Assembly (NCBI GenBank): GCA_036871055.1
Contig: CP141893.1
Location: forward strand, 1 to 64,000
DNA: 64,000 nucleotides
Reading direction: 5' to 3'
From: Bisbaumannia sp015645095
GTDB taxonomy: Bacteria > Pseudomonadota > Gammaproteobacteria > Pseudomonadales > Halomonadaceae
Below, piece after piece: positions 10,221 to 18,811 of this stretch. The notes below the pieces were generated by a model. The model did no database searches. It saw only the letters and a list, made by a program, of their open reading frames with translations, and was not told the origin of the DNA. The position numbers and the translations under genes are program-made. Position 1 is the stretch's first letter; the number at the start of each line of letters is the position of its first letter.

Positions 10221-11177
10221 ATGATCGTAGTAACAGGCGGGGCCGGCTTTATCGGCTCGAATCTGGTCAAGGCCCTGAATGCCCGTGGCCACCAGGACGT
10301 GATGGTGGTGGACGACCTCTCCGACGGCACCAAGTTCGTCAACCTGGCCGACTGCACCCTGGGCGACTACCTGGACAAGGATGACTTCCGGCGTCGCGCC
10401 GAGGCGGAACTCGCCGGCGGGCCGGCGACCCTGCCGACCATCGAGGCGATCTTCCACGAGGGGGCCTGCTCCGACACCACCGAGTGGGACGGCCGCTTCA
10501 TGCTCGACAACAACTTCGAGTACTCCAAGGTGCTGCTGCACTTCTGCCAGCAGCGCGGCATCCCCTTCCTCTACGCCTCCTCGGCGGCCACCTATGGCGG
10601 CAGCGAGGTGTTCGTGGAGGCGCCTGAGCACGAGAAGCCCCTTAACGTCTACGGCTACTCCAAGCTGCTCTTCGACCAGTACGTGCGCGCCCGCTGGGAT
10701 CAGTTCACCAGCCAGGTAGTGGGCTTTCGCTACTTCAACGTCTATGGTCCCCGGGAGCAGCACAAGGGCAAGATGGCCAGCGTCGCCTATCACCATCACA
10801 CCCAGGTGAGCGCCGGCCAGGACCTCAAGCTGTTCGGTGCCTGGGACGGCTATGAGGCGGGCATGCAGAGCCGCGACTTCGTCTATGTGGGGGATGTGGT
10901 CAACGTCAACCTGTGGTTCCTCGACCACCCGGAGCGCTCCGGCATCTTCAACCTGGGCAGCGGCCGCGCCGAGCCTTTCAAGGCCATCGGCGAGGCGGTG
11001 ATCGACTACTACGGCCGTGGCAAGATCGAGTACATCGATTTCCCCGAGGAGCTCAAGGGGCGCTACCAGAGCTACACCCGCGCCGATATCTCGCGGCTGC
11101 GGGAGGCCGGCTATGACGCCGAGTTCAAGAGCGTGGCCCAGGGCGTGCGCGCCTACCTGGAGTGGCTGAATGGCTAG
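10221..11177 (+). CDS. hldD: ADP-L-glycero-D-manno-heptose 6-epimerase
   Basis: An NADP-dependent short-chain dehydrogenase-type epimerase that makes the final ADP-heptose donor for the lipopolysaccharide inner core. The Rossmann motif GGAGFIGSN is at residues 6-14; the catalytic YGYSK motif and the FRYFNVYGPRE segment are typical of HldD. It has 318 residues, close to E. coli (310). A GAGGA ribosome binding site precedes the ATG. It overlaps waaF by 8 bases, so the heptose-making and heptose-transferring genes are co-translated. Confidence 0.96.
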   Translation: MIVVTGGAGFIGSNLVKALNARGHQDVMVVDDLSDGTKFVNLADCTLGDYLDKDDFRRRAEAELAGGPATLPTIEAIFHEGACSDTTEWDGRFMLDNNFEYSKVLLHFCQQRGIPFLYASSAATYGGSEVFVEAPEHEKPLNVYGYSKLLFDQYVRARWDQFTSQVVGFRYFNVYGPREQHKGKMASVAYHHHTQVSAGQDLKLFGAWDGYEAGMQSRDFVYVGDVVNVNLWFLDHPERSGIFNLGSGRAEPFKAIGEAVIDYYGRGKIEYIDFPEELKGRYQSYTRADISRLREAGYDAEFKSVAQGVRAYLEWLNG

Positions 11178-12213
11178 GCCCGAGGCCATCGAGGGGCCGC
11201 GCATCCTGGTGGTCGGCCCCTCCTGGGTCGGCGACATGGTGATGGCCCAGAGCCTGTTCATGACCCTCAAGGCGCGCCATCCCGGCTGCCGCCTCGGCGT
11301 GGTGGCGCCGCCCTGGTCGCTGCCGATCCTAGAACGCATGGCCGAGGTGGACGAGGCCCATGGCCTGGAAGTGGGGCATGGCCAGTTCGGCTGGGGCGTG
11401 CGCCGGGCCCTGGCCGCGCGGCTCAAGGGGCACTTCGATCGCGCCATCGTCCTGCCGCGCTCCCTGAAGTCGGCCCTGGTGCCCTTCCTGGCGCGCATTC
11501 CCCGGCGTACCGGCTTCACCGGCGAGCAGCGCTACGGCCTGCTCAATGATCGTCGGCGCCTCGACAAGGCGGTGCTGGACCAGACCGTGAAGCGCTTCGT
11601 GGCCCTGGGCCTGCCCGCCGAAGCGGCGGCGCGAGGCGATTTCCCGATCCCGCGGCCGCGGCTGGCGGTGGATGCCGATAACCTGGTATCGCTGCGCCTG
11701 GCCCAGGGGCTGTCGTCGCGGCCCGCCATCGGCATGATGCCCGGTGCCGAGTATGGGCCCGCCAAGCAGTGGCCCCTGGAGCATTTTCGGGCCCTGGCCG
11801 AGTCCCTGGTGGAGCGAGGCTTCGAGGTGCGGGTACTGGGTGGCCCCAAGGACGTGGAGGCCGGCGAGACCATCGCCGCGGGCCTAGCTCATGCCCATAA
11901 CCTCTGTGGCAAGACCCGGCTGGCGGATGCGGTGGACCTGCTCGCCGATTGCCGCCAGGTGGTGACCAACGACTCCGGCCTGATGCATGTGGCGGCGGCA
12001 GTGGGCACCCGGGTGCATGCCCTCTACGGCTCCTCCTCGCCGGCCTATACGCCGCCACTGACCGGCAACGCCGAGATCCACACCCTGTCCCTCGACTGCT
12101 CGCCCTGCTTCCAGCGCACCTGCCCCCTGGGGCATACCCACTGCCTGACCCAAATGACCCCGGAACGCCTGCTGGCGGCCCTGCTGGCCGAGCCTTCCGG
12201 CGCCGAGGGTTAA
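11170..12213 (+). CDS. waaF: ADP-heptose:LPS heptosyltransferase II
   Basis: A family 9 glycosyltransferase that adds the second heptose of the inner core at the cytoplasmic face. The 347-residue protein starts RILVVGPSWVGDMVMAQSLF, the WaaF N-terminal signature, and has MMPGAEYGPAKQWP and VVTNDSGLMHVAAAVG in the donor-binding C-terminal half, plus the typical cysteine-rich end (CSPCFQRTCPLGHTHC). It overlaps hldD and ends with a 4-base overlap with the convergent gene downstream. Confidence 0.93.
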   Translation: MARPEAIEGPRILVVGPSWVGDMVMAQSLFMTLKARHPGCRLGVVAPPWSLPILERMAEVDEAHGLEVGHGQFGWGVRRALAARLKGHFDRAIVLPRSLKSALVPFLARIPRRTGFTGEQRYGLLNDRRRLDKAVLDQTVKRFVALGLPAEAAARGDFPIPRPRLAVDADNLVSLRLAQGLSSRPAIGMMPGAEYGPAKQWPLEHFRALAESLVERGFEVRVLGGPKDVEAGETIAAGLAHAHNLCGKTRLADAVDLLADCRQVVTNDSGLMHVAAAVGTRVHALYGSSSPAYTPPLTGNAEIHTLSLDCSPCFQRTCPLGHTHCLTQMTPERLLAALLAEPSGAEG

Positions 12214-13880
12214 AGCGGCGGCATCTCCCCCGCGGGCTTGTCCTGGGGGACCTCGGTGATCTGCTCCTGGGGGGCCGTCGGCTCGGTCTCGGGTTGTGGC
12301 GCCAGCCCCTCCCAGAGCCGTTGTTGCAGGGCGCGCTCCTGGGTCAGGCGGCGGTTGATCTCTTCCACCCCGTGACGCTCCACCAGGTTGAGGGTCGGCG
12401 TCAGCAGCGAGACCCCCAGCCCCGCCCGGTGCTGGGCCAGCTCGAAGCCCATGGCCTCCAGCAGGGTGGGATAGAGGTCCAGCATCGAGGCCTCGCGTAC
12501 CACCCGGGCCTCGTCGATCCCCGGGCCCAGCAACATGAAGGTGTTATCCCGGTCGCTGAGATTCAGCTGATCCCAGGCCGAGACCCGCATGGTGAGGTGA
12601 TCGCTGGCAAGCATCACCAGAGTGTTGTCCAGCAGCCCCTGGGCCTCGAGGCGCTCCAGCAGGTCTCGGGTCAGCCAGGCGGTGCACTCCACCGAGTAGA
12701 GGATATCCACGCCATCGAACTCCCCCTGGCGCTCGAGGCAGCGTCGGGCCGGGTGGCCATGGGGGGCGTGGCCACCCAGGGTCAGCATGACCAGCCCCCA
12801 GGGGCCGGGCTCGGCATTCAGCGTCAGGATCTCCTCCACGGCGAAGTCGAAGAGGGTGTCGTCGTAGAGGCCCCAGTCGTTGAGGTAGTCGGGGTCCGCC
12901 ATGCGCGGTACCAGCTCCTCGCGGCCCAGCACTCGCTCGAAGCCATGGCCATGGTAGAAGAGCCCCTTGCCGGCGAAGGTCTTGCTGGCGCCACCCAGGT
13001 AACTGAGGCGATAACCCTCCTCACCGAGCAGGTCACCCAGGCAGTCGATGCCGGGCACCACCGCCTCCAGAGGCTCGAACTGGCGATCGTGCAGCAGGCC
13101 GGCGGGCATCAGCGGCACCCCGCACTGGCTGGCGATCATCCCGGCCATGGTCCAGCCGGTGTTGTCGATCTGGCGCACGCCTTCGAAGACGCTGCCCTGT
13201 TCGCCGAGATGATCCAGGTCGGCGTAGGCATCGCCGAAGCGCTCCCGGTCGGCATAGGTGCGCTCGATGCTCTCCAGATAGATCAGCAGCAGGTTGGGCG
13301 GCGATGCGGGGCGGGCCTCGATCTGGGGCGCCTGGTAGCGGCGGTCGAGCCAGGCGCCATCCTCCTCCACCACGATGGCGGCCCCCCGCTGGCCGAGGCC
13401 GAACAAGAGAGGGTTGCCGGCCACCAGGACCAGCATCAGCACCTTCTCCAGCAGCCGCCAACGCTTGTCGGTGCGTATCAGCCAGGTAAAGGCCACCAGG
13501 CTCAGGGCCGCCGCCAGGGTATAGAGGAAGGCCGCGGTGATACGCCCGGCGCCGCCATGGTCGGTGATCCCCGCCTGCAGATGGAAGAAGAGCGCGCCCA
13601 GGTCGACGCTGCCGAAGCCATCGGAGAGATAGACATAGAGCCACCACAGGGCCAGGGGCAACAGCGACCAGGGCCAGACCCGTCGATAGCGGGCATGGCG
13701 AGGGCCCCCCCAGCCCAGCCAGGCGGCCAGGCCCAGCCACAGGCCGGCGATGGGCAATACGCTAAGCCAGGGGATGGGCAAGAGCACGCTCAGGGCGTGC
13801 CCCAGGCAGAGCCCCAGGTAGCCCAGGGCCCACCAGCGGGGGTGGCGCAGGAGGTGGCTCGGCAAGTGCAATCGGGACAT
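12210..13880 (-). CDS. OpgB/MdoB-like phosphoglycerol (or phosphoethanolamine) transferase
   Basis: A membrane-anchored alkaline-phosphatase-superfamily enzyme of the sulfatase/LTA-synthase type, expected to transfer a phospholipid head group to a periplasmic glycan. The first ~165 residues hold four or five membrane segments; the soluble domain begins near LLLIYLESIERTY, with GWTMAGMIASQCGVPL around residues 242-257 placing the likely nucleophile Thr near 244. This matches E. coli OpgB (NVVYIYGESLERTY, TIAGMVASQCGIPL from memory). At 556 residues it is much shorter than OpgB (~760) and lacks its C-terminal part. Placed in a core-sugar cluster, it may act on lipopolysaccharide or on osmoregulated periplasmic glucans. 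Confidence 0.7.
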   Translation of the reverse strand: MSRLHLPSHLLRHPRWWALGYLGLCLGHALSVLLPIPWLSVLPIAGLWLGLAAWLGWGGPRHARYRRVWPWSLLPLALWWLYVYLSDGFGSVDLGALFFHLQAGITDHGGAGRITAAFLYTLAAALSLVAFTWLIRTDKRWRLLEKVLMLVLVAGNPLLFGLGQRGAAIVVEEDGAWLDRRYQAPQIEARPASPPNLLLIYLESIERTYADRERFGDAYADLDHLGEQGSVFEGVRQIDNTGWTMAGMIASQCGVPLMPAGLLHDRQFEPLEAVVPGIDCLGDLLGEEGYRLSYLGGASKTFAGKGLFYHGHGFERVLGREELVPRMADPDYLNDWGLYDDTLFDFAVEEILTLNAEPGPWGLVMLTLGGHAPHGHPARRCLERQGEFDGVDILYSVECTAWLTRDLLERLEAQGLLDNTLVMLASDHLTMRVSAWDQLNLSDRDNTFMLLGPGIDEARVVREASMLDLYPTLLEAMGFELAQHRAGLGVSLLTPTLNLVERHGVEEINRRLTQERALQQRLWEGLAPQPETEPTAPQEQITEVPQDKPAGEMPPL

Positions 13881-14014
13881 CAGGGCGGGAATCCTAGGGA
13901 GTGTGGTATCGCTCCCTAGCCTAGCAAGCTTCGCCGCCTGGCTGGAGGGGCGGCGTTGCGATGGGGCAAGGGCCCCCTTACACTGGCGCCACCTTCCTTA
14001 GCGCTGGATCTCCT

Positions 14015-14797
14015 ATGTCCCTGGCTGCCGTACTGATCGTCAAGAATGAGGCCGAGCACCTCGCCGCCTGCCTCGATACCCTGACCTGGGTCGACGAGAT
14101 CGTGGTGCTGGATGCCGGCAGCCAGGACACCACTCGCGAGATCGCCGCCCGCTATACCGACAAGGTAGCAGTGGCGGCGGACTGGCAGGGATTCGGGGTC
14201 CAGCGCCGGCGTGCCGAGGCCCTAGTGGAGAGCGACTGGATCCTGATGGTGGATGCCGACGAGCGGGTGACGCCGGAACTGCGCCAGAGCATCCAGGCGG
14301 CCCTGGCCGATGGAACGCCTGCCATCTATACCCTGGCGCGGCTCTCCTGGTGCTTCGGTGACTTTATTCGCCACTCCGGCTGGTACCCGGACCGGGTGGC
14401 ACGCCTCTATCCTCGGGGGCGTGCCGGCTACAACGACGCCCTGGTACACGAGAAGCTGGAGAATCCCGAGAGCCTGCCGGTCAAGGCGCTCTCCGGGGAT
14501 CTGCTCCACTTCACCTACCGGGACCTGCGCCACTACCTGGAGAAATCGGCCCACTACGCCCAGGCCTGGGCGGAACAGCGGGCCGCCCGGGGCAAGCGCG
14601 GCAGCCTCGGCGCCGGTGTGGTGCACGGCATCGGCTGCTTCCTGCGCATGTACCTGCTCAAGGCGGGCTTCCTGGACGGGCGCCAAGGGCTGCTGCTGGC
14701 GCTGCTCTCGGCGCACTCCACCTTTGCCAAGTATGCGGATCTCTGGGTACGGACCCGTACCAGCCCGCTGCCCGCCGAGGATTCCGACAAGGGCTAA
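14015..14797 (+). CDS. Family 2 glycosyltransferase, WaaE/KdtX-like
   Basis: A 260-residue GT-A fold glycosyltransferase resembling the WaaE/KdtX group, which adds beta-glucose to the first core heptose. Visible are AAVLIVKNEAEHLAACL at the start, the nucleotide-sugar contact DAGSQDTT and the DxD-type WILMVDADERV. The ATG at 14015 (MSLAAVL) fits the family N-terminus; an upstream in-frame start at 13961 would add unrelated residues. A hydrophobic stretch near residues 205-235 may associate with the membrane. A weak GCAAAG hairpin follows the stop. Confidence 0.8.
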   Translation: MSLAAVLIVKNEAEHLAACLDTLTWVDEIVVLDAGSQDTTREIAARYTDKVAVAADWQGFGVQRRRAEALVESDWILMVDADERVTPELRQSIQAALADGTPAIYTLARLSWCFGDFIRHSGWYPDRVARLYPRGRAGYNDALVHEKLENPESLPVKALSGDLLHFTYRDLRHYLEKSAHYAQAWAEQRAARGKRGSLGAGVVHGIGCFLRMYLLKAGFLDGRQGLLLALLSAHSTFAKYADLWVRTRTSPLPAEDSDKG

Positions 14798-14848
14798 AGG
14801 CAAAGCCTCCTTTGCTGTTCTCCAGCCCCATGGATTCCCGGGTATTAA

Positions 14849-15919
14849 TTATTCTTCGTTATTATCCAGGGAGCGAATCCTCTCGGCGATGGCCTCGGCC
14901 GCGGCCTCCAGATCGATCCGCGCCATATCGGTCTCTTGGCCCGGCTGGGCCGGCGGGCTGAAGGCCAGCCGGTGCTCCGCTCGATTGCAGGTCTGCCAGC
15001 GTAGCGGCGTCGCCGAGCGTTTGGCGGGGTAGAAACCCGCCGTGGGACGATCCAGGCAGCCGGCGATATGCAAGGGGCCGGTGGAGCCGGCGATAACGAG
15101 GTCCGCGGCGCTCAGGGTCCTGGCGAAGGCGGACAGATCGGGGCGTGGCGGCACCCGATGAGCCTCGAGGCCCGCTTCCCGGAGATTGGCTACCAGGGCC
15201 TCGGCGGTGGCCTCCTCGCCCGGGCCAGCGGTCAGCAGCCAGAGGAGAGGGCGAGGCAGGCGGGCGGACACGCCGACCGCCAGGTCGCGATATTGCGCCG
15301 CCGTCAGATTGACCGCCGAGCCGCCGCTGCCCGGGTGCAGGAAAAGCCAGGGGCAGGACGGATCCAGGCCCAGTTCCTCGCTTAGCCCTTGTCGCTGCTC
15401 CTGACGCTCGCCCTTGGGCAGCGGCCAGTAGGGGGGCGCCACCTCTGGCGTGGCCTGCCCCAGCTCGCGCTGCAGGGCCCGGGCCAGTTCCAGGTTGTAG
15501 ACGTATTCCGGCTTCTCGGAACGGGAGCGGCGCTGGGTGATCCGGCGATGGTAGAAGACCTGGGCCCACTTGGTGGCTGGCGCCAGGCGCAGGGGAATGC
15601 CCGCCCGCCAGGCCAGCCAGCCGATGCGCGGCGTGGAGAAGAGCGTCAAGAGGGCATCGAAGCGCCCGCGGCGCAGGGCCTGTAGCAGCTCGCGCTGTGC
15701 TAGGCGATCGCCGCCGTCGCCGGGATCCACCAGCACCTCGTCCACCCAGGGGCAGGCTCGGGCCAGGGCCGCGGTATAGTTGGGCACCAGGACGGTGATA
15801 TGGTTAGCGCCACTGGCCCGCTTGAGGCTCGCCAGGGCCGGCCAGGCGAGCATGAAGTCGCCGAGCTTGTCGTTGCGCACCACCAGGATGCGTCGCGGGG
15901 AGGAAGCGGTATCGGTCAT
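14849..15919 (-). CDS. Family 9 glycosyltransferase (heptosyltransferase-like)
   Basis: A 356-residue member of the ADP-heptose:LPS heptosyltransferase family. The N-terminus RILVVRNDKLGDFMLAWPAL is the GT9 acceptor-site motif, and LHPGSGGSAVN with VIAGSTGPLHIAGCL marks the donor site. It is on the opposite strand to the flanking core genes and starts 41 bases from the divergent family 4 glycosyltransferase gene. Which core position it modifies cannot be told from sequence; it is not the best WaaC or WaaF candidate here. Confidence 0.8.
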   Translation of the reverse strand: MTDTASSPRRILVVRNDKLGDFMLAWPALASLKRASGANHITVLVPNYTAALARACPWVDEVLVDPGDGGDRLAQRELLQALRRGRFDALLTLFSTPRIGWLAWRAGIPLRLAPATKWAQVFYHRRITQRRSRSEKPEYVYNLELARALQRELGQATPEVAPPYWPLPKGERQEQRQGLSEELGLDPSCPWLFLHPGSGGSAVNLTAAQYRDLAVGVSARLPRPLLWLLTAGPGEEATAEALVANLREAGLEAHRVPPRPDLSAFARTLSAADLVIAGSTGPLHIAGCLDRPTAGFYPAKRSATPLRWQTCNRAEHRLAFSPPAQPGQETDMARIDLEAAAEAIAERIRSLDNNEE

Positions 15920-15960
15920 CGGCTGGCCTGGGTCCCGTCATCGCAACGAAGGAGACGACC

Positions 15961-17103
15961 TTGTCCCACAAGGTAATGCATATCTGCCTCTCTGAGGGGT
16001 GGGGTGGACTGGAGATGTACCCGGCGCGGATCATTCCCGAACTCGAGCGCCAGGGCTGGCAGGCCCATGGCCTGGCGCTGACGGGGTCCCGGGTGGCGGC
16101 CAGCCTCGAGGAGGCGGGCATCGTGCCGCTGACGGTGTCCTCCCGGGGGGGCGCCCTGCTGGCGGCACCGCGCATCCTGCGCTACCTGAAGCACCATGAT
16201 ATCCGCGTGGTGCATTGTCACAAGTCCAGCGACCTGCGCCTGGCCGCCCTGCTGGCCAGCCTGCGGCCCTCCCTGCGCCTGGTGTTTACCGAGCACATGG
16301 GGGTGACCCGGCCCAAGAAGGGACTCTACCATCGCTGGGCCTACGGCAAGCTGAGCCGGCTGCTCTCCATCAGCGAGGCGACCCGGGCCCGTAACCTCAA
16401 GGCCTTCGCCCTGCCCCCGGAACGCATTCGTCGCCTCTATCTGGGCATCGACACCGCCCCCTACCGGCCACGGTTGATGGAGCAGGAACGCGACAGCCTG
16501 CGCGCCGAGCTGGGCATTCCCGAGGGGGCCCTGGCCATCGGTCTGCCCGGGCGACTGACGCCGGGCAAGGGCCAGGAGCTGTGGTTGGAGGCCCTGGCGG
16601 AACTGGCCCGACTGGCCCCCAAGCTGACCTTCCAGGGGGTGCTGATCGGTGGCCTCAAGGCCAGCGAGGGCAGCGACGAGGCCTATGTGGCTCGGTTGCG
16701 CTCGCGCATCGCCGAGCTGGCCCTGGGCGAGCGGATCACCCTGACCGGCTTTCGTCGCGACCTGCCCCGGCTGATGGAGGCCCTGGACGTGGTCTGCGTG
16801 CCCTCGGTGAACGAGGCCTTCGGCCTGACGGTGATCGAGGCCATGGCCGCCGGCAAGGCGGTGATCGGCGCCGACAGTGGCGCCATTCCCGAGCTATTGC
16901 CTCCCGAGTGCGGACGCCTGGCGCCGCCGGACTCGCCCCTGGCCTGGGCCGAGGCCCTGGTCGAGCTGGCCGAGGATGCCGGCCTGCGCCGGGCCCTGGG
17001 GCAAACCGCCGCCGAGCGGGTCGCCCGCGAGTTCGAGATCCGCGGGCATATCACCGCCTTGACGACGATCTATCAACAAATCTTGCAGGAGAAGCTGCCT
17101 TGA
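15961..17103 (+). CDS. Family 4 glycosyltransferase
   Basis: A 380-residue GT-B retaining glycosyltransferase. The N-terminal half has GWGGLEMYPARIIPELERQG (acceptor side); the C-terminal half has GLPGRLTPGKGQELWLEAL and the EAFGLTVIEAMAAGKAVIG donor-binding motif with the E-x7-E pattern of GT4. The start is a TTG at 15961 supported by AAGGAG six bases upstream; the next in-frame ATG at 15976 would cut into the conserved first strand. Its stop overlaps the possible TTG start of the next gene, and it probably adds an outer-core hexose. Confidence 0.82.
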   Translation: MSHKVMHICLSEGWGGLEMYPARIIPELERQGWQAHGLALTGSRVAASLEEAGIVPLTVSSRGGALLAAPRILRYLKHHDIRVVHCHKSSDLRLAALLASLRPSLRLVFTEHMGVTRPKKGLYHRWAYGKLSRLLSISEATRARNLKAFALPPERIRRLYLGIDTAPYRPRLMEQERDSLRAELGIPEGALAIGLPGRLTPGKGQELWLEALAELARLAPKLTFQGVLIGGLKASEGSDEAYVARLRSRIAELALGERITLTGFRRDLPRLMEALDVVCVPSVNEAFGLTVIEAMAAGKAVIGADSGAIPELLPPECGRLAPPDSPLAWAEALVELAEDAGLRRALGQTAAERVAREFEIRGHITALTTIYQQILQEKLP

Positions 17104-18104
17104 AAGCCTGGATCGAGAAGGGGGGCTACCTAAATGAGCGTGGTCGGCGCTGGTTAACGGGGCTGCATATGGAGGAGGTCCGCCGAATCCTGGTGATTCG
17201 TCAGTGTGCCTTCGGCGACATGATGGCGGCGCGGCCCTTCCTGGTGGAACTGCGTCGTTTCTTTCCCCGGGCCCATATCACTCTAAGCACGGTCAGCCGC
17301 TATCAATACGCCCTGCCGATGGACCTGATCGATGAGGTCCATGTGCTGGATGGCGAGGGGTCTCTGGCCGAGCAATGGCGATCACTGCGAGAGCCGGGGC
17401 GTTATGACGTGCTCTTCGACCTGGCCGATACCTCCCGTTCCCGGCTACTCAGCCTGGTGACCCGGGCGAAGGTCAAGCTCGGCTTCCCCTATCGCCAGGT
17501 CTTCAATCGGTTGCTTTTCGATGTGGGCATCCTGCGCTCTGACTTTCATTATGAGGCTGAGATCCTGCTCGACTTCCTCAAGGTCATGGGGCACAAGCCG
17601 GAGTATCCGCTGGAATTCTCCCTGCCTCGCCACCAGCCGCGGGAGGCACGACGCCGAATCGTCTACTTCCCTTATGCGGCGGTGAGCCGTAAGTCCCTCT
17701 CTCGAGAATCCTGGGCGGAGCTGATCGATCAGGCGGCTACGCGCTTCCCCGCCTATCAGCATGTGCTGCTGGAAGGGCACAAGGCGGAAGAGAGTGGTGA
17801 CTTCCTGGACGATATCACGGGTCGTCACGACAATGTCTCGGTGCAGCGGCGCCTCGACCTGGATGCCCTGGCGCCTTTCCTTGCCGAGAGCGCGCTGCTG
17901 GTCTCGGGGGATACCGGGGTCAGGAACATGGCGCTGGCCACCCATACGCCGACGCTGGGGATCTTTTATATGACAGTCCCCTTCCGTTACTGGCCGCATT
18001 ATGAGGCGTGCCACGAGGCGGTCTTCCATCGCGACGGTCAAGTGCCGGGCAAGAGCGATATCCTGGGGGCCTTGGAAGCCCTGTTGGAACGCCTCTACCC
18101 CTGA
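17100..18104 (+). CDS. Family 9 glycosyltransferase (heptosyltransferase-like)
   Basis: A GT9 protein with RILVIRQCAFGDMMAARPFL near the N-terminus and a donor-site SGDTGVRNMALA near residue 279 (counting from the TTG). The start is uncertain: a TTG at 17100 overlaps the upstream stop (TTGA) and has AGGAG about 8 bases before it, giving 334 residues; an ATG at 17169 gives 311 and begins just before the conserved motif. Codon use here is less GC-biased than in its neighbours, a possible sign of later acquisition. It ends in a 10-base overlap with the convergent kdkA. Confidence 0.78.
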   Translation: MKAWIEKGGYLNERGRRWLTGLHMEEVRRILVIRQCAFGDMMAARPFLVELRRFFPRAHITLSTVSRYQYALPMDLIDEVHVLDGEGSLAEQWRSLREPGRYDVLFDLADTSRSRLLSLVTRAKVKLGFPYRQVFNRLLFDVGILRSDFHYEAEILLDFLKVMGHKPEYPLEFSLPRHQPREARRRIVYFPYAAVSRKSLSRESWAELIDQAATRFPAYQHVLLEGHKAEESGDFLDDITGRHDNVSVQRRLDLDALAPFLAESALLVSGDTGVRNMALATHTPTLGIFYMTVPFRYWPHYEACHEAVFHRDGQVPGKSDILGALEALLERLYP

Positions 18105-18811
18105 TAGCCGCGGCGAATGGCCGCCATGGCCTCAGGAACGCCGAATTTCTTCAGCGAGCGTTCCAGGCGCTGGAGGTTGCGCTCGCGCCAGGGGCCGGGG
18201 GCGCGCAGGCGGCACCGGTCGAGGTCGATCAGCCAGACCTGATCGGTCTCGTCCACCAGCAGGTTGCGGGCATTGAGGTCGACATGATCCAGGCCGGCCT
18301 GGTGGAACTGACGGATGGTTCGGCCGACCCGGGCCAGCAGGCTGGCGTCGGCGCGGGTCAGGCGCTCGGCCAGGGCCTTGGCGCCGGGCAGGCGCACCGT
18401 GATCAGTGCCGCCTCATAGGTGGCGCCGCGGCGCCAGACGCAGGCCGCCACCGGGCGCGGCACCGGCAGGCCCCGCTCATGGAGTGCTGCCGTCAGGCGC
18501 AGCTCGCGGAAGGCACGGCTGCGCTCCTCGCCGGCCCACAGGTAGCGCTCTTCGCTGAGCCGGGCGATCAGGCCGCCGCGGCGGTAAGGACGCAGCACCC
18601 ACTCCTCGGGGCCCGCATCCAGGAAGAGGCTGGCGCCGCGGCCGGGGGCCTGACCCACCACCGCCCGGCGGGCCTGCCAGAAGTCGCCCCGGAACCAGGC
18701 CGGCGCCGGCACGCCACCGGGGCCGATTTGTGGCCCAGGCGTGGCGTCACTTAAACTGTCGGCATCATATAGAATGACAGCCTTTTCCGTTCGGGATATA
18801 GCCAACCGCAT
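18095..18811 (-). CDS. kdkA: 3-deoxy-D-manno-octulosonic acid (Kdo) kinase
   Basis: A small protein-kinase-fold enzyme that phosphorylates Kdo of the lipopolysaccharide inner core. Key residues are visible: ALRHYYRGGL-like WVLRPYRRGGLIARL, ELRLTAALHERGLPVPRPVAA, the catalytic loop HVDLNARNLLV and the metal-binding LIDLDRC. The ATG at 18811 gives 238 residues and has AGAGGA six bases upstream. Its start shares the CATG at 18809-18812 with the divergent glycosyltransferase gene, so the two genes overlap head to head and the kdkA ribosome binding site lies inside the other coding sequence. Confidence 0.87.
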   Translation of the reverse strand: MRLAISRTEKAVILYDADSLSDATPGPQIGPGGVPAPAWFRGDFWQARRAVVGQAPGRGASLFLDAGPEEWVLRPYRRGGLIARLSEERYLWAGEERSRAFRELRLTAALHERGLPVPRPVAACVWRRGATYEAALITVRLPGAKALAERLTRADASLLARVGRTIRQFHQAGLDHVDLNARNLLVDETDQVWLIDLDRCRLRAPGPWRERNLQRLERSLKKFGVPEAMAAIRRGYQG

